Shown piece by piece: positions 41,363-50,617 of a stretch of 64,000 nucleotides of DNA. Where the stretch lies: positions 34,101 to 98,100 of the forward strand of contig CADAOF010000008.1 of the NCBI GenBank assembly GCA_902789555.1, written 5' to 3'. Position 1 is the first letter of the stretch. Each line of letters opens with the position of its first letter. Under the pieces are notes generated by a model. That model did no database searches and was not told where the DNA came from. It worked only from the letters and a program-made list of their open reading frames with translations. Origin of the DNA: an uncultured Lachnospiraceae bacterium (GTDB lineage: Bacteria; Bacillota; Clostridia; Lachnospirales; Lachnospiraceae). A program made the translations under genes and the position numbers.

Positions 41363-42310
41363 ATGAACAATGTTTTCTGGCAGGCCGTTTCATCGGTCAG
41401 CGTCATCCTGCTTCTGACGGCGACCGGGTATTATCTCGGCGTCAGAGGCCTGATGGACAAAAAAGCCAAGGCCTTCGTCAGCAAGCTGCTGATGACCCTG
41501 CTTGTCCCTTTCAACTGCATCAACGGCATCATCACCAACTTAAGCCGCGATACGATCAGCCAGTACGGGATCTATCTTCTGATCTCGCTCATTGCCATGG
41601 CGCTCAGCAACCTGCTGGCATTCCTGGTCTGCAAACTCTTCCGCATTCCGAAGAACAAGACCGGCCTTTTCATCCACATGGGCGCGAACTCCAACGCGAT
41701 CTTCATCGGGCTCGCGATCTGCCGGGAGATCTTCGGCGACGCCTGCGCCCCCTTCGTGATGGTCTTCTATGTGCTGAATTCCTTTTCCATCTGGCTCGTC
41801 AGCGTCATTGCCGTCCGCTGGTCCTACGATTATGAGCGCGAAAGCTTCTGCAGGCTCCTGCTGAAGGTGCTGCTCTCTCCGCCCGTGATCGGCGTTTCCA
41901 TCGGTCTTGTTCTGGTGCTCCTCGACGTGCACCTGCCTTCGTTCGCATCCAGCTTCATCCGCCATCTCAGCAGCGTGGTGACGCCGCTCGCGATCATGAT
42001 GACAGGCTTCATCATCTATGAACTCGGGCTGAAATCGTTAGTCATGAACAAGGCTACGGCGCTGCTCCTGCTGATGCGCTTCGTACTGGCGCCGGGCATT
42101 TTCTTCATTATTTTCAAGATCCTCGGCATGGAAGGTCTCGGTCCGCAGACCACCATGATCGTTGCCGCCATGCCTGCCCCCACGATGGCCGTGGTCCTCG
42201 GTTCCCAGTACGGCGGCGAGGAAGGCGAACGGTTTGCCTCCCAGGGCGTCGTCTGGACCACCCTTGCCATGTTTATCGTCACCCCTCTCCTGCGCGTACT
42301 GATCGCGTAG
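41363..42310 (+). CDS. AEC (auxin efflux carrier) family transporter
   Basis: A 315-residue membrane protein with about ten helices. It shows the family pattern of a first helix in FWQAVSSVSVILLLTATGYYLG, LLMTLLVPFNCINGI, an Asn-rich IHMGANSNAIFIGLAI helix and a late APTMAVVLGSQYGGE loop. It probably exports small carboxylates or similar metabolites; the substrate is unknown. It lies downstream of the EEP gene. Confidence 0.9.
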   Translation: MNNVFWQAVSSVSVILLLTATGYYLGVRGLMDKKAKAFVSKLLMTLLVPFNCINGIITNLSRDTISQYGIYLLISLIAMALSNLLAFLVCKLFRIPKNKTGLFIHMGANSNAIFIGLAICREIFGDACAPFVMVFYVLNSFSIWLVSVIAVRWSYDYERESFCRLLLKVLLSPPVIGVSIGLVLVLLDVHLPSFASSFIRHLSSVVTPLAIMMTGFIIYELGLKSLVMNKATALLLLMRFVLAPGIFFIIFKILGMEGLGPQTTMIVAAMPAPTMAVVLGSQYGGEEGERFASQGVVWTTLAMFIVTPLLRVLIA

Positions 42311-42419
42311 AACTGATAAAGCCAAGCAGAGCAGATAAAGCTTTCGAGAAACATATGCACGAAGTAAATCGTTCCGAGAAAGCTTTCATCTGTCTGCGAG
42401 GCGCTGATAAGGAAAAACC

Positions 42420-43235
42420 ATGAGCATCCTCAGCAAAGAAGATTACGAAGAACCCCAGTGCCTGCTGGACATGAACCGGGACGCTCAGCGTCCTTCTTTT
42501 TCCGTGCCGGTCGGCCGGATCGTGGAAAAGCTTGACGAATACCTCAGTCACGACGACTGGGCAGGCGCCGGGCGCCACCTCGCTTACTGGCTCGCCGAAG
42601 CAAAAGCCGGCGGAGACCGGCGCGGCGAACTCTCCATCCGCAACGAGATGATGGGCTATTTCCGCAAATCCGGGAAAGAAGCCGAAGCCCGCGCGTCGAT
42701 GGCGGAAGCCCTGCGGCTCCTGGAGGAACTGGGCATGACCGGCAATATCATCGCCGGCACCACCTGGGTGAATGCCGCGACCGTCTGCAAGACCTTCGGG
42801 CACGCGGACGAAGCGTTGCCGTATTTCGAACTTGCCCGCGCGCTGTACGAGAAAGAACTCCCCGAAACTGATGGACGCCTCGGCGGCCTGTACAACAACA
42901 TGGCCCTCGCCCTGGCTGACCTCGGAAGGTACGGCGAAGCGGAAAGCTATTACCGGAAAACCCTGGAGACCATGAAAAAGGTCCCCGGCAGCGAGCTCGA
43001 GCAGGCGGTTACCTGGCTGAACCTCGCCGACCTTGTGCATGAACAGGACGAAGACGCCGACATAAACGGCATGCTGGAGACCGCGGAAGCGCTCCTCAAA
43101 ACGGAGAGCCTGCCCCGGAACGGCTACTACGCCTACGTCTGCCGGACCTGCGCGCCGGGCTTCGACTACTACGGCTGGTTCATGACCGCAAAGGAGCTGC
43201 GGGAAGCCGCAGAAAAGATCTATGCAGGGACTTGA
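42420..43235 (+). CDS. Tetratricopeptide-repeat (TPR) protein
   Basis: A 271-residue cytoplasmic protein. From about residue 40 it is built of TPR-like helix pairs (for example NNMALALADLGRYGEAESYYRKTLE). No catalytic motif is seen. SD AAGGA precedes the ATG. It overlaps the DUF4037 gene by 14 bases, so the two products are probably made together and may interact. Confidence 0.8.
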   Translation: MSILSKEDYEEPQCLLDMNRDAQRPSFSVPVGRIVEKLDEYLSHDDWAGAGRHLAYWLAEAKAGGDRRGELSIRNEMMGYFRKSGKEAEARASMAEALRLLEELGMTGNIIAGTTWVNAATVCKTFGHADEALPYFELARALYEKELPETDGRLGGLYNNMALALADLGRYGEAESYYRKTLETMKKVPGSELEQAVTWLNLADLVHEQDEDADINGMLETAEALLKTESLPRNGYYAYVCRTCAPGFDYYGWFMTAKELREAAEKIYAGT

Positions 43236-44163
43236 GCTCGCGAGAAAATATTATGAAGAATACGGCGCGCCGCTGCTGCATGAGCAATTCCCGGAATGGG
43301 AAGGCCTGATCGCCGCCGGCCTCTGCGGAAGCGGCAGCGAATGCTTCGGCTACGACGACGAAGTTTCGCAGGACCACGATTTTGAAGCGGGGTTCTGTCT
43401 TTTTCTGCCCGGCGAGGATGTGATCGACCGGCAGACCGCCTTCCGTCTGGAGCGCGCCTACGCGAAACTCCCGAAGGAATACCTCGGTTTCAAGAAAAGT
43501 TTACTGAGTCCGGCCGGAGGAAACCGTCACGGTGTGCTCAGAATGAGCGAATTTTTCCTGTCAAAGACAGGAGACGCCGAAGCCAGGCTTTCCTTGTACG
43601 ACTGGTTCCGCATCCCCGAAAACAGTCTTTTGGAAGCAACGAACGGCGAGATCTGGCGGGATGACGCCGGCATCTTCAGCATGAGGCGCGACGCGCTCCG
43701 GGAAATGCCCGAGGACGTCCGCCTGAAAAAGCTGGCCGGCGAACTCGCTACGATGGCGCAGGCCGGGCAGTACAATTATCTCCGCTGCCTCGACCACGGC
43801 GAAGAAGGTGCCGCGCAGCTTGCCGCGATCACCTTCGTACAGGCCGCCATCCACGTCGTTTTTCTGCTGAACCGCACGCTCATGCCGTATTACAAATGGC
43901 AGTTCCGCGCCATGCGGGACCTTCCGAAACTCCCCGGCCTCGCGCCGGCCCTGTACCGTATCATCAGCAGCGGCAATACCGCCGCGGAAATGATGGACAA
44001 ATACGCGGCGATCGAAAATATTGCTTCCACCGTTATCCGCGAGCTGCAGGCACAGGGCATCACCGAAGCCGTCTGCGGCGATCTCTCGAAGCATGCGAAC
44101 TCGGTCAACGATCACGTCGCCGACCCCGCCCTGCGGAACGAAGACATCTTCTTCGGGGTGTAA
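43222..44163 (+). CDS. DUF4037 domain protein (nucleotidyltransferase-like)
   Basis: A 313-residue protein. The N-terminal segment LCGSGSECFGYDDEVSQDHDFEAGF has the G-S-x-x-x-x-G...D-x-D pattern of a nucleotidyltransferase fold. The C-terminal two thirds match the DUF4037 type (YLGFKKS, ISSGNTAAEMMDKYAAIENIA). Enzymatic activity and substrate are not known. It is translationally coupled to the TPR protein, and an XRE-TPR regulator follows 187 bases later. Confidence 0.8.
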   Translation: MQGLELARKYYEEYGAPLLHEQFPEWEGLIAAGLCGSGSECFGYDDEVSQDHDFEAGFCLFLPGEDVIDRQTAFRLERAYAKLPKEYLGFKKSLLSPAGGNRHGVLRMSEFFLSKTGDAEARLSLYDWFRIPENSLLEATNGEIWRDDAGIFSMRRDALREMPEDVRLKKLAGELATMAQAGQYNYLRCLDHGEEGAAQLAAITFVQAAIHVVFLLNRTLMPYYKWQFRAMRDLPKLPGLAPALYRIISSGNTAAEMMDKYAAIENIASTVIRELQAQGITEAVCGDLSKHANSVNDHVADPALRNEDIFFGV

Positions 44164-44215
44164 GATCCTTCGCTTCGCTCAGGATGACAGGAAACACTTT
44201 ACCCAGGATGACAGA
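44163..44215 (+). repeat. REP-like ATCCT...AGGAT repeat
   Basis: GATCCTTCGCTTCGCTCAGGATGACAG-type sequence directly after a stop codon, with a second CAGGATGACAG nearby. A relative occurs at 58140-58165, also directly after a stop codon. These look like short interspersed palindromic sequences. Confidence 0.5.
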
Positions 44216-44275
44216 AAAAGAGGACGGCAGGGGGGCTCCCCGCCTGACGGGCGAGTCCGCTTGCCGTCTGCGTTA

Positions 44276-44319
44276 TTGAACCGCCTGTTTCGTTCCCGTA
44301 TAATGAGGCCGTGATCACG
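44276..44319 (+). promoter_or_regulatory. Promoter and palindrome of the XRE-TPR regulator
   Basis: -35 TTGAAC (44276-44281), 17-base spacer, -10 TATAAT (44299-44304), followed by the perfect palindrome CGTGATCACG (44310-44319), which is nested in GGCCGTG...CACGGCC. This fits autoregulation by the helix-turn-helix product. Confidence 0.7.
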
Positions 44320-44350
44320 AAACACGGCCTGAATCAAGGAGGGAATCAAC

Positions 44351-45397
44351 ATGGAACTCGGGAAAAAGATCAGACAGCTGCGCTTCAGGGCGGGACTTAC
44401 CCAGGAGCAGCTTGCGGATAAACTGGGCATCGGCCCGCAGTCAGTCTCCAAATGGGAGAACGCCGCCTCCATGCCGGACATCACCGCTCTCCCGCTTCTC
44501 GCGGAGATCTTCGGCGTCAGCATCGACGAACTGTTCGACCTGAATGACGAACAGCGGCTGAACCGCATCGAAAACAGCATGGACAACACGGAAGAACTGC
44601 CGCAGGATCTCTTCCGTGAATACGAAGACTATCTGAAAGGGCAGCTTGCCGACGAGGCAAACAAACAGCGCGCCGCCGGGCTCCTGTCCTACCTGTACTG
44701 GCACCGCATGAACGCCTGCGCCCGGAAAGCGGCAAAATACGCGAAGGACACCATCCGCACGGCGCCCGGCGTGAAAGACTGGCAGTGGGTCCTTGACCGC
44801 GCGGAAGGCCATGCGGTCTGGGACTGGAACATGGCGAACCATACAAAAGCGATCGAATTCTGGCGCGGCATCGCCAATGAAAACCCGGACGTCCGCCTAC
44901 CGTATCTGTATCTCATCGACAATCTGCTTGCCGATCACCGCGCGGACGAAGCGGAAAAGTATCTTGAACGGGCAAGTCGTCTTCCGGACGCGAGACCTGT
45001 CATGGTTCAGATCTACCGGGCAGGCATCGCCCTCGCCCGATTTGACGAAAAGACCGCGGACGGCATCATTGACGAACTGGTCGCGGCGCATCCGGAGGAC
45101 GACGTCTGCCTCTTCGAAGCCGCGCAGTACCATGCCAAGAAAAGCGATTATGAAAAGGCGATCGGGCTTTACGAGCAGGCCTTCGAAAAGAGCCCCCGCC
45201 GCCCGCGCTTTACGGACGAACTGATGGCCATCTCGGACATTTATGAGATCATGGGTGAGTACCGGAAAGCGGCCGAGACACAGGACCGCATCATCGATCT
45301 GCTGGAAAATGAGTGGCACTTCACCGAAGACACCGGACTGAAGCATGCACAGGATGAAAAAGCCCGTCTGCTGGCAAAGGCCGAAAAGGCACAGTAA
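44351..45397 (+). CDS. XRE-family regulator with C-terminal TPR domain
   Basis: A 348-residue protein. The N-terminal helix-turn-helix (residues 5-60: IRQLRFRAGLTQEQLADKLGIGPQSVSKWE region) is followed from about residue 85 by TPR-like helices (for example QYHAKKSDYEKAIGLYEQAFEKSP). This fused layout is known from regulators that sense peptides (Rgg/PlcR-like) or bind protein partners; no peptide partner is visible here. It probably regulates itself through the palindrome at 44310. It may also control the preceding TPR/DUF4037 pair. Confidence 0.85.
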   Translation: MELGKKIRQLRFRAGLTQEQLADKLGIGPQSVSKWENAASMPDITALPLLAEIFGVSIDELFDLNDEQRLNRIENSMDNTEELPQDLFREYEDYLKGQLADEANKQRAAGLLSYLYWHRMNACARKAAKYAKDTIRTAPGVKDWQWVLDRAEGHAVWDWNMANHTKAIEFWRGIANENPDVRLPYLYLIDNLLADHRADEAEKYLERASRLPDARPVMVQIYRAGIALARFDEKTADGIIDELVAAHPEDDVCLFEAAQYHAKKSDYEKAIGLYEQAFEKSPRRPRFTDELMAISDIYEIMGEYRKAAETQDRIIDLLENEWHFTEDTGLKHAQDEKARLLAKAEKAQ

Positions 45398-45418
45398 GCA
45401 GAAAAGAATCATCAAAAG

Positions 45419-45448
45419 AACGGCGGGGCCGCAGCCCCGCCGTTTTCT
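45419..45448. terminator. Bidirectional terminator between convergent genes
   Basis: Eleven-bp stem AACGGCGGGGC / GCCCCGCCGTT with loop CGCA, flanked by T- and A-runs. Confidence 0.9.
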
Positions 45449-45464
45449 TATTCTCTGCAAAAGC

Positions 45465-47192
45465 TTATTCGAACTGATCCATGAACGCGTTCAGTTTTTC
45501 GATCATCACGCGTTCCTTTTCGTCGGCGTCAGCCTTGTCTTTGCCGCAGATGCCGCAGTAGAGCTTGATCTTCGGCTCCGTGCCGGAAGGCCTTACGCAT
45601 ACCCAGGCGTCGTCCGTCAGCTCGTAGTACAGAACGTTCGAAGTCGGCAGCGTGGTCACGCCCGCCTCACCCGTTTTGAGATTCAGGGTCTTATGTTCCT
45701 TGTAGTCGCGGAGCGCGACGACGGGCAGGCCGCCCAGTTCCTTCGGCGGATCGTTCCTGAGGAAGCTCATGATGCCGCGGATCTTTTCGGCGCCTTCGAG
45801 GCCTTTGAAGGTCCGGGAGATATTGATGTCGCGGTACCAGCCGACTTCCGCGTAAAGATCCTGCAGCACGTCCCAGAGGGTCTTGCCCTGGGTCTTGTAC
45901 CAGCAGGCCGCTTCCGCAAGCGCCGTGACGGCCATGATGCCGTCCTTGTCGCGGGCATAGGTGCCCACGAGGCAGCCGTAACTCTCTTCATAACCGAAGA
46001 GGAAATCCATCGAAGCTGTCTCTTCCAGTTCGCGCATCTTGCCGCAGATGTGCTTGAAGCCGGTCAGGGTCTCATAGTAGTTCACACCGAATTTGCGCGC
46101 GATTGCAGCGGTCATGTTCGTGGACACGATGGTGGACACGACGGTGCTGTCGGGACGGAGGCCTCTGATCTCCTTCGCGCTTTCGATCTCGTAGTTGCAG
46201 AGCAGGGCGCCCATCATGTTGCCGGTCAGGCGCTGCAGTTTGCCTTCGGAATCACGCACGTAGGAACCGATGCGGTCGGCGTCGGGGTCGTTCGCGAGCA
46301 CCAGGTCAGCTCCGACCTTTTCACCCAGTTCGAGCGCCATCTTCATGGCCTTGGCATCTTCGGGATTCGGATAACCGACCGTCGGGAACTCGCCGTCCGG
46401 CACGGACTGTTCGGGCACCGCATACGCCGTAAAGCCAAGTTCCCTCAGCATGTGCATGGCGGGCACGAAACCGGTTCCGTGAAGCGGCGTGTAGGCGACC
46501 GTAATGTTCTTCGCTTCCTTCGCGATCACGTCGGGGCGCTTGATCCACTGTTTCACGTTTTCGTAGTAGCGCTCGTCCAGGTCGCTGCCGATGTAGCGGT
46601 ACAGCCCCGCGGCCATGGCATCCTGCCGACTCATGGTCTTCGGCTCGGCGTAGTCCGTGATCTTGTTGACCTCGGCGATGATCAGTTCATCGTCAGGCAC
46701 CGTCACCTGTGCGCCGTCCTCCCAGTAGAGCTTGTAGCCGTTGTATTCCGGCGGATTGTGGCTGGCCGTAATGTTGACGCCTGCGGTGCAGCCGAGATCG
46801 CGCACGGCAAAGCTCAGCATGGGCGTGGGGTGCAGCATCGGGAAGATATACACCGGGATCCCGTTCGCGCAGAAGCAGCGCGCGGTCTCATCGGCAAATT
46901 CGGGAGACATGCGGCGGCTGTCATACGAGATGGCCACACCTTTCTTCTGCGTCCCCTTCTGCAGGATGTAATTGGCAATGCCCTGTGTTGCCTTGCGGAC
47001 CGTGTAGACGTTCATCCGGTTGGTGCCGGCGCCGATCACGCCGCGCAGTCCGCCGGTGCCGAATTCCAGATCGCCGGTAAAGCGTTCCGCGATCGCGTTC
47101 GGATCATCCTTGATGGCTCTCAGTTCTTCCCTGGTCGCTTCGTCAAAAGCCGGGCTCGTGAGCCAGTATTCATAGCGTTCCTGTACCGTCAT
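45465..47192 (-). CDS. Phosphoglucomutase/phosphomannomutase (alpha-D-phosphohexomutase)
   Basis: A 575-residue enzyme interconverting hexose-1- and hexose-6-phosphates. The active-site serine loop is TASHNP, the Mg2+ loop DPDADR, the sugar loop GYEES and the phosphate loop RPSGTEPKIK. The long form (about 570-580 residues) is usual for the Firmicutes PgcA-like group. The start at 47192 follows GAGG. It lies 33 bases after the MATE gene and is probably read from the MATE promoter. Confidence 0.95.
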   Translation of the reverse strand: MTVQERYEYWLTSPAFDEATREELRAIKDDPNAIAERFTGDLEFGTGGLRGVIGAGTNRMNVYTVRKATQGIANYILQKGTQKKGVAISYDSRRMSPEFADETARCFCANGIPVYIFPMLHPTPMLSFAVRDLGCTAGVNITASHNPPEYNGYKLYWEDGAQVTVPDDELIIAEVNKITDYAEPKTMSRQDAMAAGLYRYIGSDLDERYYENVKQWIKRPDVIAKEAKNITVAYTPLHGTGFVPAMHMLRELGFTAYAVPEQSVPDGEFPTVGYPNPEDAKAMKMALELGEKVGADLVLANDPDADRIGSYVRDSEGKLQRLTGNMMGALLCNYEIESAKEIRGLRPDSTVVSTIVSTNMTAAIARKFGVNYYETLTGFKHICGKMRELEETASMDFLFGYEESYGCLVGTYARDKDGIMAVTALAEAACWYKTQGKTLWDVLQDLYAEVGWYRDINISRTFKGLEGAEKIRGIMSFLRNDPPKELGGLPVVALRDYKEHKTLNLKTGEAGVTTLPTSNVLYYELTDDAWVCVRPSGTEPKIKLYCGICGKDKADADEKERVMIEKLNAFMDQFE

Positions 47193-47225
47193 GTTAACCT
47201 CATTTCCGCGGAATGCCCGCATGAT

Positions 47226-48638
47226 TTATAATTGGATCTCCAGCCACCTGCCCCTGCGGACACGTGCGGAACTTAATACCATTCTGAGTGTCTGATCGAC
47301 GAGCGTGCCGAACCAGGCGCCGTACAGGCCCCAGCCGACAACATAGGCAAACACATAGCCGCTGAGCGGCCGGATGATGCCGATCGCGATCAGCGAGATC
47401 ATTGCCGTATAACGCGTATCGCCGGCGCCGCGAAGGCACCCCGTGCAGATCACCTGCGCCGTCTGCGTATAGGTGATCACCGAAAGCATCAGCAGGCAGA
47501 CGCCGCCCATTTCAATGATTTCGGGCGTATCGGTGTAAAGCCGCATCAGCGGATAGCGCATCGCAATGAAGAACAGGCTCAGCAGCGTTGATACGATCAC
47601 GACCACGCGTCTTCCGATCCCGCAGTACATGTACGCGAGATCCGGCCGTTTTGCCCCGAGGCTCTGACCGGCCAGCGCCGTTGCCGCGACCTGAAAGCCG
47701 TCGCCGAAGCAGAACGACAGCGACATGAAATTCATGCAGATGATGTGCGTCGCGTAGGAAAGCGGATCGAGCCTTGCCACGATCATGTTGAAGGTAAAGA
47801 AGCCGAAGCGCATGATGAGCTGCTCAACCAGCGCGCTCGAACTGACCTTGAACACCGGCTTCAGGACCGGAAAAGACGGTCTCCATCCGGCATCCTCAAA
47901 CACATTCAGATAATTTTTCCGGATGAACAGCCGCACCACCGATATCGTACACGCCACCATGGCGCCGATCAGCGTCGCAATGGCCGCGCCTCTCACTTCG
48001 AGACGCGGAAACGGTCCGATCCCGTTTATCAGCAGCCAGTTGAAAAGGATATTGACCAGGTTGCCGATAAGGTTCGTGGTCATGGATATCTTCGTGTTGC
48101 CGCTGCCCTTCTGCGCCGAATTGATCAGCACGTTCAGGCCCTGGAAGATCAGGCTGATGCAGATGATCCGGAAATAAACGACGGCGTCCCCTATGTAGGA
48201 ATCATGCGCGCCCGCAAACCGCAGGAACGGTTCCGCGTACACGCGTCCGAGGAGCGTCAGCAGCAGGATGATCCCGAGGCCGATGACGAAGACGTTCCGC
48301 AGCACCGCGTTGGCGCCTTCCCGGTCTTCCTGCCCCTTGCGTCTTGCCACGACTGCTGTCGTTCCCGTGCTCAGGGCGAAGATGAAGCAGAGGATCACGA
48401 ATTTCGGCTGTGTGCTGATCCCGACCGCATCGATGGCGAGGTCACCGAGCGTGCTGACCATGATCGTATCCACGATGCCGACGAGTGCGACAAGAACGGC
48501 TTCGATCACCGAAGGTCCGGCCAGCCGCAGAAAACGTCCGTACAGTTTTTCAGCCGGGGGGATCTCTCCTGCTGCCGTCCGGCCGTCGAGCAGGGCCTTC
48601 GTCCCGAATAACGCTTTGACTTTCTGGGTCAGACTCAT
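47226..48638 (-). CDS. MATE-family multidrug/metabolite exporter
   Basis: A 470-residue membrane protein with twelve predicted helices in two MATE halves (for example LAGPSVIEAVLVALVGIVDTIMVSTLG in the first, FFTFNMIVARLDPLSYATHIICMN in the second). It exports drugs or metabolites by Na+ or H+ antiport by family analogy. The start at 48638 is chosen because the longer frame adds a Cys-rich non-family extension. It has its own promoter. Confidence 0.92.
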   Translation of the reverse strand: MSLTQKVKALFGTKALLDGRTAAGEIPPAEKLYGRFLRLAGPSVIEAVLVALVGIVDTIMVSTLGDLAIDAVGISTQPKFVILCFIFALSTGTTAVVARRKGQEDREGANAVLRNVFVIGLGIILLLTLLGRVYAEPFLRFAGAHDSYIGDAVVYFRIICISLIFQGLNVLINSAQKGSGNTKISMTTNLIGNLVNILFNWLLINGIGPFPRLEVRGAAIATLIGAMVACTISVVRLFIRKNYLNVFEDAGWRPSFPVLKPVFKVSSSALVEQLIMRFGFFTFNMIVARLDPLSYATHIICMNFMSLSFCFGDGFQVAATALAGQSLGAKRPDLAYMYCGIGRRVVVIVSTLLSLFFIAMRYPLMRLYTDTPEIIEMGGVCLLMLSVITYTQTAQVICTGCLRGAGDTRYTAMISLIAIGIIRPLSGYVFAYVVGWGLYGAWFGTLVDQTLRMVLSSARVRRGRWLEIQL

Positions 48639-48689
48639 GCCGGTGATTTCCTTCCTCTGCGGGATGCCGAGGCAGCCGCATACGGAAAC

Positions 48690-48718
48690 ATTATACCCTC
48701 TTCCGGCTGAATCTGCAA
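48690..48718 (-). promoter_or_regulatory. Promoter of the MATE gene
   Basis: Minus strand: -35 TTGCAG (48713-48718), 17-base spacer, -10 TATAAT (48690-48695). Confidence 0.75.
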
Positions 48719-48874
48719 GAAAAATAAAGGAGGGCAGCGAGAATGATCCCGACCCTCCACATTGTTTTTGCCGTTCTTTTTCTGAATGTATTATAGCAGA
48801 AAGACAAACAAAAAACAAGACTGGAAATGAACATATATTCAAATATAATAAAATAAAAAAAGGCAGGAAGGTTC

Positions 48875-50617
48875 ATGAATATCAGAACATATCTCCGCAG
48901 GACTGTCAGGCACTTGGATTTTTCCGCTTATTTTCTCCTTGCCGTTTTTTCCGGTACCATTCCTGCCGTTTGCATTCGGCTTCGCGGTCAGATCATAGAC
49001 AGTGCCATGAACAAAGGTATTGACGGCTCCCAGCGTTTTTTCGTACTTCTTGCTTCTTTCTGCGTGCTCTTTTTTCTTCAAATCATTTTTAACGCCGTTA
49101 TGATCCGTATTGCGGAGCAACATAAGATCCGTCAGTCTGCGCGGTTGGATACTGCCCGTTTGGAAAAGGCAGCGAAAACAGCGTTTGCCGTGACCGAGAC
49201 ACAGCAGTTTCATTTTTTGTGGCAGAAATCCTCCGAGGCTTCTGCGCTGGACGATCAGATGTTTAAGGCCTCTGGGGATATTATCAGTCTCACGGTAAAA
49301 CTCGTGATATCGCTTATCGTTTTATGGCGCATTGACTTTTGGATCGCCATCGGAATCATTTTTCTTTTGTCTCTGGGGATTTTTCTAAACGGAAAGGCAG
49401 CCAAAAAGACGGACGGATTCTGGGTCAAATACAGGGAGAACATGCGCCACGCCAATTATTTCTCATCCCTTCTCATGCAGCGAGAATATGCTGCCGAAAG
49501 AAAACTGTTCTCTTTTGACGATGAGATCGACCGTCGCTATCATGGATCTTATTCCAAGGCGAAACGGGATAACGCAAAACTTGGGAGAGAACGTTTTCAG
49601 ATCGAAGCGGTCATACAGATATTGTTTGCTGTGTATTGCATCATGCTTGTGCTGTTGCTCCTGCGGCCTCTGCTGGCTGCGACGATCACGATCGGTCTTT
49701 TCATCTCAGCCTTTTACGCTGCAATAGAGCTTGAGAAAAGCGCTAAACAGCTGTATGCCGCCGTTTATGATTTTGTCAGCGCATCACGGCAGATGAGCAG
49801 CCTGTTTTCGTTTCTTGATCTTGAAGAGGATCCTTCAATGCAGGATGCCGAGCCGGAGAAAGAGATCAGAAGCATCGTATTTCGGGATGTTGTCTTTACA
49901 TATCCCGGAATGAACAAGCCAGTGCTGAAGCATGTGAGTTTTCGGCTTGAGCCGGGCAGACACTATGCGCTGGTAGGGGAAAACGGCTGCGGGAAATCAA
50001 CCATGGTAAAACTGTTAGCCGGCCTATATGCTCCTGACAGCGGGCAAGTACTGGTTAACGATATGCCTGTTCATCTGCTTTCACTTTCCGTCCGTCAGCG
50101 TTTGTTAACTGTTGTTTTTCAGGACTTCTACCGTTATCCTGTAACGATCCGGGAGAATGTCTCACTGGGTCGGGATCTGCCTGCAGATGATCAAATGTTA
50201 AACGACGTGTTTGATCATCTCGCATTTCATCCTGCGGTCATAAACCGCGCAGATGGGTATGACAGCAGCCTTATGCCACTGTTTAAAGCCGGAGCAGGAC
50301 TATCCGGCGGTGAATGGCAGAAGATGGCGGTGGCACGCTGCATTCTCTCCGCGGCGCCAATTGCAGTCCTGGATGAACCAAATGCTTCACTCGACCCCAT
50401 GGCGGAAGCTAAAATATATGAAGCTTACCGAGACCTTCTGGCTGACAAAACAACGCTCTTTATTTCTCACCGTTTGGGATCAGTTCGTATGTCGGATGAA
50501 ATATTAGTGATGAGAGACGGTACGCTGATCGCCAAAGCACCTCATGATGTGCTTCTGAAGGAATGCGATTACTATGCAGACCTGTTCAACACACAGAAAG
50601 GACTATATGATGAGTAA
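48875..50617 (+). CDS. ABC transporter, fused permease-ATPase (half-transporter 1)
   Basis: A 580-residue protein. The N-terminal six-helix membrane domain (to about 310) is followed by an ATPase with Walker A GENGCGKST, signature LSGGEWQK, Walker B AVLDEPNASLD (catalytic Glu present) and H-loop ISHRLGSVR. LSGGEWQK is common in exporters of peptides and bacteriocins. Codon use is more AT-rich than in the neighbouring genes (runs such as TTTTTTCTT and frequent TTT/AAA codons), which suggests transfer. A TATAAT lies at 48844-48849 without a good -35. It overlaps the second half-transporter by 11 bases. Confidence 0.88.
   Translation: MNIRTYLRRTVRHLDFSAYFLLAVFSGTIPAVCIRLRGQIIDSAMNKGIDGSQRFFVLLASFCVLFFLQIIFNAVMIRIAEQHKIRQSARLDTARLEKAAKTAFAVTETQQFHFLWQKSSEASALDDQMFKASGDIISLTVKLVISLIVLWRIDFWIAIGIIFLLSLGIFLNGKAAKKTDGFWVKYRENMRHANYFSSLLMQREYAAERKLFSFDDEIDRRYHGSYSKAKRDNAKLGRERFQIEAVIQILFAVYCIMLVLLLLRPLLAATITIGLFISAFYAAIELEKSAKQLYAAVYDFVSASRQMSSLFSFLDLEEDPSMQDAEPEKEIRSIVFRDVVFTYPGMNKPVLKHVSFRLEPGRHYALVGENGCGKSTMVKLLAGLYAPDSGQVLVNDMPVHLLSLSVRQRLLTVVFQDFYRYPVTIRENVSLGRDLPADDQMLNDVFDHLAFHPAVINRADGYDSSLMPLFKAGAGLSGGEWQKMAVARCILSAAPIAVLDEPNASLDPMAEAKIYEAYRDLLADKTTLFISHRLGSVRMSDEILVMRDGTLIAKAPHDVLLKECDYYADLFNTQKGLYDE

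Noticed and set aside
45345-47231. 628-residue plus-strand open frame opposite the phosphohexomutase
   Set aside because: Shadow frame; the mutase on the minus strand has all catalytic loops.
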